From JACPAP01 sp035287045 (GTDB lineage: Bacteria > Gemmatimonadota > Gemmatimonadetes > Gemmatimonadales > GWC2-71-9): 41,186 bases of DNA. This document shows, piece after piece, positions 7,067 through 14,323 of the stretch. The stretch lies in the NCBI GenBank assembly GCA_035287045.1, contig DATECF010000321.1:1-41186 (forward strand), given 5' to 3'. Made by a program: the position numbers and the translations under genes. The first letter of the stretch is position 1. The number at the start of each line of letters is the position of its first letter. The notes under the pieces were generated by a model. It did not search any database and had not been told where the DNA came from. It saw nothing but the letters and a program-made list of their open reading frames with translations.

Positions 7067-7513
7067 GTGCGGGTAACCACCTGGGCTGAATACGGATTGA
7101 TCGTGGCGGCGCACCTGGCGCGGCGGGGTTCGGAGATCCCGGTGCCGGCGCGCGAGCTGGCGGGTCAAGAAGGATTACCGGCGGACTACGTGGAGCAGAT
7201 TCTGCTCAAACTCCGCCGTGCTGGCATTGTGCGCAGTGCGCGCGGGGCGCGGGGAGGGTACACGCTGGCCCGTGCGCCAGAGCGTGTGTCCGTACGGGAT
7301 GTGATCGAAGCCGCCGAGCGCCGGACCTTCCAGGTCAACTGCGACACCCATCAGGTCCACGCCAACCGCTGCGCTCCAGACGCGGACTGTGCCATCCGTC
7401 CGGTCTGGCGCGCGCTCCAGGTTCGGATTGACCAACTGCTGGACAGTGTGTCGCTGGCGGACCTGGCGCGTGGCGAGGCGGCGGTCGAAGAACTGGTGGG
7501 CCAATCCGTCTGA
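7067..7513 (+). CDS. Rrf2 family transcriptional regulator with three conserved-type cysteines
   Basis: This 148-residue winged-helix DNA-binding regulator is of the Rrf2 family, whose members (IscR, NsrR, RsrR, CymR) sense Fe-S status, NO, redox state or sulfur supply. The helix-turn-helix is in the first 60 residues (ARELAGQEGLPADYVEQIL and LRRAGIVRSARGARGGYTLA). Cys92, Cys102 and Cys108 form a CX9CX5C cluster in the region that binds [2Fe-2S] in IscR-like members, so iron-sulfur sensing is plausible. GTG 7067 follows GGGAGG with good spacing. The next gene is a ThiF/MoeB-rhodanese sulfur-transfer protein, which suggests the regulator acts in sulfur or Fe-S homeostasis, possibly on its neighbour (inference). 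Confidence 0.9.
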   Translation: MRVTTWAEYGLIVAAHLARRGSEIPVPARELAGQEGLPADYVEQILLKLRRAGIVRSARGARGGYTLARAPERVSVRDVIEAAERRTFQVNCDTHQVHANRCAPDADCAIRPVWRALQVRIDQLLDSVSLADLARGEAAVEELVGQSV

Positions 7514-7551
7514 CGCGGCGCGGTAGGTTGCGTCCTGTCGTTCTGTGAACA

Positions 7552-8709
7552 ATGGCGAACAAAACACTCGGAAATCCCACCGACCTCACGCACGAGGAAG
7601 CGGTCCGGTACTCGCGGCACCTGTTGCTGCCGGAAGTGGGTCCGGACGGCCAGGCGCGGCTGCGGGCAGCGCGGATGCTGGTGATCGGCGCCGGAGGACT
7701 GGGGTCACCGGCCGCCCTGTATCTCGCCGCCGCGGGCGTGGGCACGTTGGGCCTGGTGGACTCGGACTCGGTGGACCTCAGCAATCTCCAGCGCCAGATT
7801 CTGCACGGCACATCCGGCGTGGGGCGATCCAAGCTGGAATCCGCCGCGGCGCGCCTCAGGGATTTGAACCCGCACGTGCGGGTCGAGGCCTTCGAGGCTC
7901 GCCTCACATCCGCGAATGCGCTCGAGATCCTGCGGGATTTCGACGTGATCCTGGATGGCAGCGACAACTTCCCCACGCGCTACCTGGTCAACGACGCCTG
8001 CGTGTTGTTGGGCAAACCCAACGTGTACGGCGCGGTCTTCCGCTTCGAGGGGCAGGCGTCAGTGTTCCACGCCACCCTGGGGCCGTGCTACCGCTGTCTC
8101 TACCCCGAGCCCCCGCCGCCGGGGCTGGTGCCCTCGTGCGCCGAGGGGGGCGTCCTGGGAGTGCTTCCCGGCATCGTGGGCTCACTGCAGGCGCTGGAGG
8201 CCCTCAAGCTGGTTCTGGGTGTCGGCGAGTCGTTGGTTGGCCGTCTGGTCCTGGTGGACGGCCTCACGCTCCGGTTCCGTGAGCTGGCGCTGCGGAAAGA
8301 CCCCGCGTGTCCGGTGTGCGGCGAACACCCGACGGTGCGCGAGCTGATTGACTACGAGGCCTTCTGCGGATTGGGGGGGGAGCAGGCCATGACCGAAGCC
8401 GAAATCACGCCCCGAGAGTTGGCGGCACGGCTGCCGGAGGCCGACGTCCTGCTGGTCGATGTGCGGGAACCGTTCGAGCTGGGGATCTGTGGCCTCGAAG
8501 GGGCCCTCCACATCCCGCTGCGTGAGTTACCCGGCCGGCTGGGCGACTTAGACCCACGCCGAGAGATCGTGACCCTGTGTCACCGGGGGAACCGCTCGCT
8601 CACGGCGCGGGACATTTTGAAGGGTGCGGGCTTCGGCCGGGTACGAAGCCTCCAGGGTGGGGTGGATGCGTGGGCGGTGGAGATAGATCCCGCGATGGCG
8701 CGATACTGA
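7552..8709 (+). CDS. moeB: ThiF/MoeB-type adenylyltransferase fused to rhodanese (MoeZ-like)
   Basis: This is a 385-residue two-domain protein. The E1-like domain (residues 1-270) adenylates the C-terminal Gly of a small sulfur carrier such as MoaD, ThiS or CysO. It shows the nucleotide-binding GAGGLGSPAALYLA, the LSNLQRQILH segment, DGSDNF, and two CxxC pairs (CYRC and CPVC) for structural zinc. Cys196 in PSCAEGG is at the position of the MoeB-family catalytic Cys. The C-terminal rhodanese domain (about 285-380) has active-site Cys343 in LCHRGNRS, which would carry the persulfide. Such fusions supply sulfur for molybdopterin, thiamine or cysteine synthesis. No carrier gene is adjacent, so the pathway is undetermined. 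Confidence 0.92.
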   Translation: MANKTLGNPTDLTHEEAVRYSRHLLLPEVGPDGQARLRAARMLVIGAGGLGSPAALYLAAAGVGTLGLVDSDSVDLSNLQRQILHGTSGVGRSKLESAAARLRDLNPHVRVEAFEARLTSANALEILRDFDVILDGSDNFPTRYLVNDACVLLGKPNVYGAVFRFEGQASVFHATLGPCYRCLYPEPPPPGLVPSCAEGGVLGVLPGIVGSLQALEALKLVLGVGESLVGRLVLVDGLTLRFRELALRKDPACPVCGEHPTVRELIDYEAFCGLGGEQAMTEAEITPRELAARLPEADVLLVDVREPFELGICGLEGALHIPLRELPGRLGDLDPRREIVTLCHRGNRSLTARDILKGAGFGRVRSLQGGVDAWAVEIDPAMARY

Positions 8710-8763
8710 GAGGCGGGGACTGCGACTGCGTAAGGGGCCAAGTTTGCCCTTCCCACTGTTCCA

Positions 8764-8847
8764 TGCCGAAGGGGGGATTCGAACCCCCACGGGCTATTGC
8801 CCACTGCGCCCTGAACGCAGCGCGTCTACCAGTTCCACCACTTCGGC
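8764..8847 (-). tRNA. tRNA-Leu (anticodon CAG)
   Basis: This is an 84-base class II tRNA read on the - strand. The acceptor arms are GCCGAAG and CTTCGGC, followed by discriminator A. The anticodon stem is CTGCG/CGCAG with loop TTCAGGG, so the anticodon is CAG (plus-strand 8811-8813) and it reads CUG, the favoured Leu codon here. The long variable arm GGGC-AATA-GCCC and the T arm GGGGG-TTCGAAT-CCCCC are intact. The 3' CCA is not encoded. It is divergent from smpB. It is not tRNA-Sec. Confidence 0.97.
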
Positions 8848-8874
8848 CCAGTCGCCCACTCACGCGGGCTGCGA

Positions 8875-8903
8875 AAACTCGCGCCCCCGGGACGGCCCGT
8901 CAA
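8875..8903 (-). promoter_or_regulatory. Candidate promoter for tRNA-Leu
   Basis: On the - strand, TTGACG (8898-8903) is followed after 17 bases by GAGTTT (8875-8880), about 27 bases before the 5' end of the tRNA. The -35 box is strong and the -10 box is weak. It lies next to the divergent smpB promoter. Confidence 0.35.
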
Positions 8904-8912
8904 CCCTGTTCC

Positions 8913-8941
8913 TTGACCGCTCGGAAACGATTACCTATCTT
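8913..8941 (+). promoter_or_regulatory. Candidate sigma70-type promoter for smpB
   Basis: TTGACC (8913-8918, 5 of 6 matches) and TATCTT (8936-8941, 4 of 6) are separated by 17 bases. The predicted transcription start, near 8948, is only about 5 bases before GTG 8953, so the smpB message may be nearly leaderless. Confidence 0.55.
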
Positions 8942-8952
8942 GCACTTAGCTC

Positions 8953-9429
8953 GTGTCTGCCCAACGTCGGCCGGGAGAGTCCGGCACCATCGTGGCCCGG
9001 AACCCGAAGGCCCGCCATGACTACCACATACTAGAGACGTGGGAGGCGGGCCTGGTGCTAACCGGGAGCGAGATAAAGTCTGTTCGGAATCGAAAGGTGA
9101 GCCTGAAGGAAGCCTACGGGACGGTCCGGAATGGTGAAGTGTGGCTCGAGAGCATGCATGTCACGCCCTACCAGTTCTCCGGCTATGCGCCCCAGGATCC
9201 CGTGCGGCGCCGTAAGTTGCTGCTGCACAAACGGGAGGTCCGGCGCCTCATTGGCGCGGTCGAGCAGAAGGGCCTCACCCTGGTCCCGCTGGATCTCCAC
9301 CTGTCCGACGGCCGGGCCAAAGTCACCCTGGCCCTGGCACGGGGTAAGAAGCTTCATGACCGCCGGGAAGACCTCAAGCGTCGCGATGCCGAGCGTGAGC
9401 TGGCGCGTGAGATGAGCCCCCGCCGATGA
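8953..9429 (+). CDS. smpB: SsrA-binding protein SmpB
   Basis: This 158-residue RNA-binding protein partners tmRNA in trans-translation, delivering it to stalled ribosomes. The family signatures are present: ARNPKARHDYHILETWEAGL, LTGSEIKSVR, VWLESMHVTPY, and the basic C-terminal tail KKLHDRREDLKRRD that occupies the mRNA channel. The length is typical. The GTG start lies about 12 bases after a good -10 box, so there is little room for a ribosome binding site. Its stop overlaps the next gene as ATGA. The tmRNA gene itself is not seen in the window. Confidence 0.96.
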   Translation: MSAQRRPGESGTIVARNPKARHDYHILETWEAGLVLTGSEIKSVRNRKVSLKEAYGTVRNGEVWLESMHVTPYQFSGYAPQDPVRRRKLLLHKREVRRLIGAVEQKGLTLVPLDLHLSDGRAKVTLALARGKKLHDRREDLKRRDAERELAREMSPRR

Positions 9430-10661
9430 CCCTGTCGCTGCTGCTGCTGCTGCTGGTTGGCGGCGGGGCCCCGGGCCGGCCGGCGGGTTCGCTCGCCCCG
9501 TCCGCCCTCACCGTCGCGACCGCACGTGGCGAGGGCATGGTGCCGGTGCGGTCGGATCACGGGCATCCAGCGCTGGCGGCCGTACGGCTGGCACAACTCC
9601 TGCCGCTCCACCTCGAAACCAGTCCCGGCTGGGCCGTGGTCACCTTCGGTGGGCAGCGGTTCCGGTTTCTGCTCGACGCGGCGCTCTTCCTGGACGGCGA
9701 CCTGGCGGTGCCCCTGGTGGGCGGGGCGTACCTGCGCCAGGACACCGTGTTCCTGCCGCTGCAGTGGTTGACCGACTACGTGCCCCGCGTGTTCCGTGAA
9801 GCGTATCGATACGACCCCCTGGCGTTCCGCTTTGAGGAAACTCACCTGGCTCCGTTGATCCGAACGGTTCCCCAGCCCCCGGTGGTCGCACCCAGGGCCG
9901 CGGTGCCACGGCCGACGTTGCCCCCCGGGAGTCCACTGAACGCGGTGCATACGGTGGTGGTGGACCCGGGTCACGGCGGGAGAGACGCGGGGAATCCCGG
10001 CCTGGCGCTGCCGCGAGGCGTGCAGGAAAAACACGTGACGCTCGCGATCAGCAAGGCGCTCAAGGAGGAGTTGGAGCGGCGCGGTGTCCGGGTCCTGCTC
10101 ACGCGCACGGCCGACGTCCTCATCGATCTCCAGGAACGGGCCCGCGCGTGTTCCGGCGAGTGCGACTTGTTCGTCAGCATCCACGTCAACAGCCTCCTGC
10201 CACGACGCGGCTACCAGCAGGTCAGCGGGTTCGAGACCTACTTCTTGAACGAGGCGCGGACCGCCGAGGCGCAGCGAGTGGCCGCCATGGAGAACGAGGC
10301 CCTGCGGTACGACACCGGGTACGACCCGAGCCGCGACAACCAGTTCGCGTTCATCCTCAAGGACCTCCAGACCAACGAGTACCTGCGGGAGTCGGCGGCG
10401 CTGGCCGAGGCGGTGCAGAAGACCGGGGCGCGGGTGCATCCTGGCGACGACCGCGGCGTGTCCCAGGCGCGCTTTATCGTGCTGAGCACCGCCAGGCGCC
10501 CGGCCATCCTGGTGGAAACCGGCTTTGGCACCAACCGGGAGGATGCCCGATTCCTGGCGTCTCTGGAGGGGCAGGGCCGGTTGGCCCGAGCGATCGCGGA
10601 TGGGATCGTGGCGTACCTGGTGCAGTACGAGCGCAAGATCGACCTCTCCAGCCCCCAATGA
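9426..10661 (+). CDS. N-acetylmuramoyl-L-alanine amidase (Amidase_3), exported
   Basis: This 411-residue zinc amidase cleaves the bond between MurNAc and the stem peptide, acting in the periplasm in cell separation or wall turnover. A leucine-rich signal peptide covers the N-terminus and includes six consecutive CTG codons (9435-9453 region). Residues 30-160 resemble a copper-amine-oxidase N-terminal-like or AMIN-like binding region. The catalytic domain starts near 175 with VDPGHGG (His183), then a Glu after VQEKHVT, SIHVNS, and the catalytic Glu in LVETGFGTN. The ATG overlaps the smpB stop. The domain call is firm; its exact cell-wall role is not. Confidence 0.92.
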   Translation: MTLSLLLLLLVGGGAPGRPAGSLAPSALTVATARGEGMVPVRSDHGHPALAAVRLAQLLPLHLETSPGWAVVTFGGQRFRFLLDAALFLDGDLAVPLVGGAYLRQDTVFLPLQWLTDYVPRVFREAYRYDPLAFRFEETHLAPLIRTVPQPPVVAPRAAVPRPTLPPGSPLNAVHTVVVDPGHGGRDAGNPGLALPRGVQEKHVTLAISKALKEELERRGVRVLLTRTADVLIDLQERARACSGECDLFVSIHVNSLLPRRGYQQVSGFETYFLNEARTAEAQRVAAMENEALRYDTGYDPSRDNQFAFILKDLQTNEYLRESAALAEAVQKTGARVHPGDDRGVSQARFIVLSTARRPAILVETGFGTNREDARFLASLEGQGRLARAIADGIVAYLVQYERKIDLSSPQ

Positions 10662-11551
10662 CCGCGGTGGGCACCGCGCCATCGCCCATCGCCGTCTTCA
10701 GCACCACCTTTCAAAACCCGATTTTATTGGCGTCCGGCACCGCGGGCTTTGGCCGCGAAGTGGCCGGCGTCATCGCGCTCGAGGCGTTGGGCGGATTGGT
10801 GACCAAGGCGGTGAGTCCGGAGCGCCGCCGCGGGCACCCCGGCCCACGGGTGGCGGAGTTCGACGGTGGGATGCTCAACGCCGTGGGGCTGGCGAACCCC
10901 GGCTTGGAGGCCGTGCGGGAGACCGAGCTGCCCTGGCTCGCCCGGCACCTGGCTCGCGCCCGGGTGATCGTGAACGTGGTCGGCTCGGTGGTGGACGACT
11001 ACGTGACGGTGGTGAACGGTTTGTCGGCGGTCCCGATCATCAGCGCGTTCGAGCTGAACGTCTCCTGTCCCAATACGTCCCGAGGGGGCGAGGAATTCGG
11101 CGCCGACGACGCGGTGCTCGGCGATCTGATGCGGCGCTGTCGCGACGCCACGCCCAAGCCCCTCATCGCGAAGCTGGCCCCGACACTGCCGGATATCGCG
11201 CGGACCGCGAGAGCGGCGGGTGAGGCCGGGGCGGACGGCTTCACGGTGGTCAATACCATCCCGGGAACCCTGTCGCAGAAGGCCGACGGGCACCGGACGC
11301 CGCGACTGGGCCACGGGCAGGGTGGGGTGAGCGGCCCGGCACTGCTCGCAGTGGGGGTGCTGGCCACCAGGCGGGTCCGCGAGGGAACCGGCAAGCCGGT
11401 GATCGGGGTCGGGGGTATACGGACCCCTGAGGATGTAGAGCAATACCTGGACGCCGGGGCGGCGCTGGTGGCCGTCGGGACCGCCGCCCTGGCGGACCCG
11501 CGGGTGCCGGAGCGTCTGGCGGCGTGGTGGAGCCGGCATTGGCGGAGCTGA
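10658..11551 (+). CDS. pyrD: Dihydroorotate dehydrogenase, class 1B-like
   Basis: This 297-residue FMN enzyme oxidises dihydroorotate to orotate in pyrimidine synthesis. It has the N-terminal LASGTAGFG, NAVGLANPG, and ELNVSCPNTS with Cys137 as the active-site base typical of class 1. The C-terminal GVGGIRTPEDVEQYLDAGA binds the FMN phosphate. Class 1B enzymes normally work with PyrK, the Fe-S/FAD subunit that passes electrons to NAD, and no pyrK gene is adjacent. ATG 10658 overlaps the amidase stop; longer upstream in-frame sequence lies inside the amidase and is not credible. pyrF follows with a 28-base overlap. Confidence 0.93.
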   Translation: MTAVGTAPSPIAVFSTTFQNPILLASGTAGFGREVAGVIALEALGGLVTKAVSPERRRGHPGPRVAEFDGGMLNAVGLANPGLEAVRETELPWLARHLARARVIVNVVGSVVDDYVTVVNGLSAVPIISAFELNVSCPNTSRGGEEFGADDAVLGDLMRRCRDATPKPLIAKLAPTLPDIARTARAAGEAGADGFTVVNTIPGTLSQKADGHRTPRLGHGQGGVSGPALLAVGVLATRRVREGTGKPVIGVGGIRTPEDVEQYLDAGAALVAVGTAALADPRVPERLAAWWSRHWRS

Positions 11552-12216
11552 TTGTCGCGCTCGACGTGCTATCGGCGGACGATGCCCGGCGGCTGCTGGA
11601 CCGGCTACCCGGCCTTCGCTGGGCCAAGATCGGCCCCATGTTGTTCCTGGTGGGGGGGCCGGCCCTGGTGCGGGAATGTCGGGAGCGCGAGGTGCGCGTG
11701 TTCCTGGACCTCAAGTGGCACGACATTCCGTATGCCGTGGCCGGCGCGGTGCGCGCCGCGTCGGCGTTGGGCGTGGAGCTGGCAACGGTGCATGGGTTGG
11801 GCGGCGACGCGATGGTTCGGGCGGCGGTGGAGGCGCGCGGCAGCATGAGGGTGGCCGGAGTCTCGGTGCTGACGTCGCACACGGCGGAGAGCTTCCGCCA
11901 CGCGGTCGGCAAGCCCAGCGTGGAGCTCGGGGATGAGGTGGAACGGCTGGCCCGTCTGCTGGTGGGCGCGGGGGTAGATGCCATTGTGACCTCGCCGTAC
12001 GAGATTACCGTGGTTCGCGCGGTGGCGGGGCCGGAGCGTTGGATTGTGGTGCCGGGCATCCGCCCGGCCGGCAGCGACGCCGGGGACCAGCACCGGAGCG
12101 CGGAGCCAAAGGCGGCGGTGTCGGCTGGGGCCACCCACCTGGTGGTGGGGAGGCCCATCACCGGGGCCCGGGAGCCCCGAGAGGTGTATCAGAGGATATG
12201 CGAGGCTATCGGCTAA
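11524..12216 (+). CDS. pyrF: Orotidine 5'-phosphate decarboxylase
   Basis: This 230-residue TIM-barrel enzyme decarboxylates OMP to UMP, the last step of de novo pyrimidine synthesis. The catalytic array DLKWHD gives Asp62, Lys64 and Asp67. Other signatures are IVALDV at the N-terminus, VTSPYEI, and VVPGIRP followed by VVGRPI for phosphate binding. The GTG start lies inside pyrD. An alternative later start would cut into the first strand, so 11524 is preferred. Together with pyrD it forms a two-gene pyrimidine unit; carB is elsewhere in the window. Confidence 0.95.
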   Translation: MVEPALAELIVALDVLSADDARRLLDRLPGLRWAKIGPMLFLVGGPALVRECREREVRVFLDLKWHDIPYAVAGAVRAASALGVELATVHGLGGDAMVRAAVEARGSMRVAGVSVLTSHTAESFRHAVGKPSVELGDEVERLARLLVGAGVDAIVTSPYEITVVRAVAGPERWIVVPGIRPAGSDAGDQHRSAEPKAAVSAGATHLVVGRPITGAREPREVYQRICEAIG

Positions 12217-12635
12217 GGGGCTCGGCGTTCGGGAGCATGTTCTGCTGGATGGCGCTGCTGGTGGCGCCCGTCGCGGCGCAAGGCACCCTGGAGGAGGCCG
12301 CGGAACGGGCTCGCGCGCAGTGGTTGGAGCACGATGTTGCGGGACTGGTCTCGGGCAGCGACACCATCCGGCTGCAACTTCCCGGGATGGGCTTCTCCTC
12401 GGCCCTGGGCCCGGCCCAGGCGGCCCGGTTGCTGAATCGCTACTTGGAGACGGCGCGGGAGATTGGCTTTGAGCTCCAGGGCGTGCGTCTGGCCGAGGCG
12501 GACCATGGGTATGCGGAGGGGCGCCGCCGGTACGTGGTGACGGGGACGTCGGAAGAACGCCAGGAGACCGTGTACGTGGGCTTCCGGCAGAAGGGAGGCC
12601 AATGGCGGGTGCGGGAGGTGCGAATCGTCCCCTAA
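12198..12635 (+). CDS. Exported hypothetical protein, possibly NTF2-like (DUF4783-like)
   Basis: This encodes 145 residues from ATG 12198, overlapping the pyrF end by 19 bases. The N-terminus is a clear signal peptide: an Arg-containing start, the hydrophobic MFCWMALLVAPVAA, and a likely cleavage after VAAQ. The mature part of about 115 residues, with a helix-rich first half and strands such as RRYVVTGTS, ETVYVGFRQ and WRVREVRIVP, resembles small NTF2-like or DUF4783 proteins. I assign that fold with low certainty. No catalytic motif is seen. It is the last gene before the ribosomal protein promoter. Confidence 0.75.
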   Translation: MRGYRLRGSAFGSMFCWMALLVAPVAAQGTLEEAAERARAQWLEHDVAGLVSGSDTIRLQLPGMGFSSALGPAQAARLLNRYLETAREIGFELQGVRLAEADHGYAEGRRRYVVTGTSEERQETVYVGFRQKGGQWRVREVRIVP

Positions 12636-12643
12636 CCCCTCAC

Positions 12644-12672
12644 TTGCGGCGTAGTTAGGCCCCCTCTATATT
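12644..12672 (+). promoter_or_regulatory. Promoter for the rpmJ-rplQ ribosomal operon
   Basis: TTGCGG (12644-12649) and TATATT (12667-12672) are separated by 17 bases, in an AT-rich gap of 82 bases between the preceding stop and rpmJ. A transcript starting near 12679 would have a leader of about 40 bases carrying GGGGAGG at 12703-12709. Confidence 0.55.
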
Positions 12673-12717
12673 ATCAGACTCGATACGAAAAAATCATGCT
12701 GTGGGGAGGCCGTCCGT

Positions 12718-12834
12718 TTGAAAGTCCGTTCCAGCGTCCGCGTCATCTGCGAGCACTGTAAGGTCGTCCGTCGTCGCGGTGTCACCCGCGTCATCTGCAA
12801 GCGGAATCCCAAGCACAAGCAGCGGCAAGGCTAA
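12718..12834 (+). CDS. rpmJ: 50S ribosomal protein L36
   Basis: This encodes 38 residues, the usual size of L36, which binds 23S rRNA in the large subunit. The protein keeps the zinc ligands: Cys11, Cys14, Cys27 and a late His in the NPKHKQRQG tail, so it is the zinc-binding form. The start is TTG 12718, placed 8 bases after the strong ribosome binding site GGGGAGG (12703-12709). rpsM follows 6 bases after its stop. In many bacteria infA precedes rpmJ, but it is not here: the 82-base gap holds only the promoter and leader. Confidence 0.97.
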   Translation: MKVRSSVRVICEHCKVVRRRGVTRVICKRNPKHKQRQG

Positions 12835-12840
12835 GCGCAC

Positions 12841-13224
12841 ATGGCCCGCATCGCCGGCGTTGACCTCCCGCGGGAAAAGCGGGTCGAGATCGCCCTGACC
12901 TACATCTACGGGGTCGGCGTGCCGACCTCGCAGCGGATCCTGGACAAGACCGGCGTGAGTCCGGATACCCGGGTCCGGGACCTCTCGGACGCGGAAGTGG
13001 CCCGCCTGCGGCAGGTCATCGAGCGCGAGGTGAAGGTGGAAGGGGCCCTGCGCACCGAAATCGCGATGAACATCAAGCGCCTGATGGACATCGGGAGCTA
13101 CCGCGGCGGCCGCCACAAGCGCGGGCTGCCGGTGCGCGGGCAGCGCACCCACACCAACGCCAGGACCAAGAAGGGTCCACGCCGGGCCATTGCCGGCAAA
13201 AAGAAAGTGATGGCCAAGAAGTAG
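12841..13224 (+). CDS. rpsM: 30S ribosomal protein S13
   Basis: This 127-residue S13 sits in the head of the small subunit and contacts the P-site tRNA and the large subunit. It shows MARIAGVDLPREKRVEIALTY, the helix-hairpin-helix GVGVPTSQRIL, SYRGGRHKRGLPVRGQRT and the very basic C-terminal tail ending KKKVMAKK. The order rpmJ-rpsM-rpsK-rpsD-rpoA-rplQ is the standard alpha operon arrangement. In many bacteria S4 (rpsD) represses this operon at the mRNA level; I do not see a clear S4 pseudoknot site. Confidence 0.98.
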   Translation: MARIAGVDLPREKRVEIALTYIYGVGVPTSQRILDKTGVSPDTRVRDLSDAEVARLRQVIEREVKVEGALRTEIAMNIKRLMDIGSYRGGRHKRGLPVRGQRTHTNARTKKGPRRAIAGKKKVMAKK

Positions 13225-13227
13225 CCC

Positions 13228-13680
13228 ATGACCCAACCCCAAGCTCCCGAACCCGCCCCCGAGGTGAAGCCGCCGGCCCCGGCCGACTCGAAGCCGGCTG
13301 CCGCGCCCGCGGCCAAGCGTGCCAAGCGCGTGGTCGAGGCCGAGGGCATCGTGCATATCACGGCCACGTTCAACAACACGCTGGTGACCATCACGGACAG
13401 CAAAGGCAACGCCATCGTGTGGGGGTCGGCCGGCAAGTCGGGGTTCAAGGGCTCCAAGAAATCCACGTCGTTCGCCGCCACGGTGGCGGCCGAGACCTGC
13501 GCCCGCGAGGCGCTCAATCTCGGGGTCCGGCGGGTGCACGTGCGGGTGCAGGGTCCCGGGGCCGGCCGCGAGTCCGCCATCCAGGCCCTCTCCAGCGCGG
13601 GGCTCCATATCCTGTCCATCAAGGACGTGACGCCCATTCCGCATAACGGGTGCCGGCCACCCAAGAAGCGGCGGGTGTAA
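13228..13680 (+). CDS. rpsK: 30S ribosomal protein S11
   Basis: This 150-residue S11 belongs to the platform of the small subunit. The core begins near residue 38 with GIVHITATFNNTLVTITD and continues through GFKGSKKSTSFAATVAAE and VRVQGPGAGRESAIQAL to the basic end CRPPKKRRV. The first 37 residues are a low-complexity Pro/Ala/Lys extension (QPQAPEPAPEVKPPAPADS), making the protein about 20 residues longer than common S11 proteins. The extension has the same base composition as its surroundings. The only ATG near is 13228, 3 bases after rpsM. Confidence 0.98.
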   Translation: MTQPQAPEPAPEVKPPAPADSKPAAAPAAKRAKRVVEAEGIVHITATFNNTLVTITDSKGNAIVWGSAGKSGFKGSKKSTSFAATVAAETCAREALNLGVRRVHVRVQGPGAGRESAIQALSSAGLHILSIKDVTPIPHNGCRPPKKRRV

Positions 13681-13684
13681 CGCC

Positions 13685-14320
13685 ATGGCGCGCTATACCG
13701 GGCCGGTCTGCAAGCTGTGCCGGCGAGAGGGCACCAAGTTGTTTCTCAAGGGCTCACGCTGCCTGACGGAGAAGTGCGCCGTGGACCGCCGCGCCTACGC
13801 GCCCGGGCAGCACGGCCAATCCTCGGGACGGCGGCGCAAACAGTCGGAATACTCCAAGCAGCTGCGCGAGAAACAGAAGGTCAAGCGCATCTACGGGCTG
13901 ACCGAGCGGCAGTTCCGGAACATCTTCGAGCGCGTGGCCCACGAGCCCGGGGTGACCGGCGAGAACCTGTTGATCGAGCTGGAGCTGCGGCTGGACAACG
14001 TGGTCCATCGCATGGGATTCGCCGCCAGCCGGCAGGCCGCGCGGCAGCTGGCCCGGCACCGGCACGTGCAGGTCAACGGCCGGACGGTGGACATCCCCTC
14101 GTATCGGCTGAACCCGGGCGACGAAGTCCGGGTCGCGCCGGCGAGCCGGGAGCTGGCCAGCGTGCAATCGTCGCTCGCCGCGCTGTCCCGCGCGGCCCCG
14201 GTGTCCTGGATCGCGGTGGACACCGAGAAGGCGACGGGGAAAATCACCGAGCGGCCCACGCGCGACGCGATTCCGGTCGCCGCGCAGGAACAGCTGATCG
14301 TCGAACTGTACTCCAAGTAA
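13685..14320 (+). CDS. rpsD: 30S ribosomal protein S4
   Basis: This 211-residue S4 is a primary 16S rRNA-binding protein and a nucleator of small subunit assembly. The N-terminal region keeps a zinc-type cysteine set (CKLC, then Cys in SRCLTEKC), so it is the C+ form. The S4 RNA-binding domain spans about residues 97-160 with RLDNVVHRMGFAASRQAARQ and HVQVNG. The length is normal. It lies 4 bases after rpsK and 3 bases before rpoA, and is the likely autogenous regulator of the operon (from other bacteria). Confidence 0.98.
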   Translation: MARYTGPVCKLCRREGTKLFLKGSRCLTEKCAVDRRAYAPGQHGQSSGRRRKQSEYSKQLREKQKVKRIYGLTERQFRNIFERVAHEPGVTGENLLIELELRLDNVVHRMGFAASRQAARQLARHRHVQVNGRTVDIPSYRLNPGDEVRVAPASRELASVQSSLAALSRAAPVSWIAVDTEKATGKITERPTRDAIPVAAQEQLIVELYSK

Positions 14321-14323
14321 CCT

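Noticed and set aside
8720..8760. A terminator hairpin between the moeB-like gene and tRNA-Leu (AAGGGGC with GCCCTT)
   Set aside because: The stem is short with a bulge and there is no T tract in either direction.
8764..8847. tRNA-Sec, which would have supported the selenoprotein
   Set aside because: The anticodon is CAG with a normal 7-base acceptor stem, so it is tRNA-Leu.
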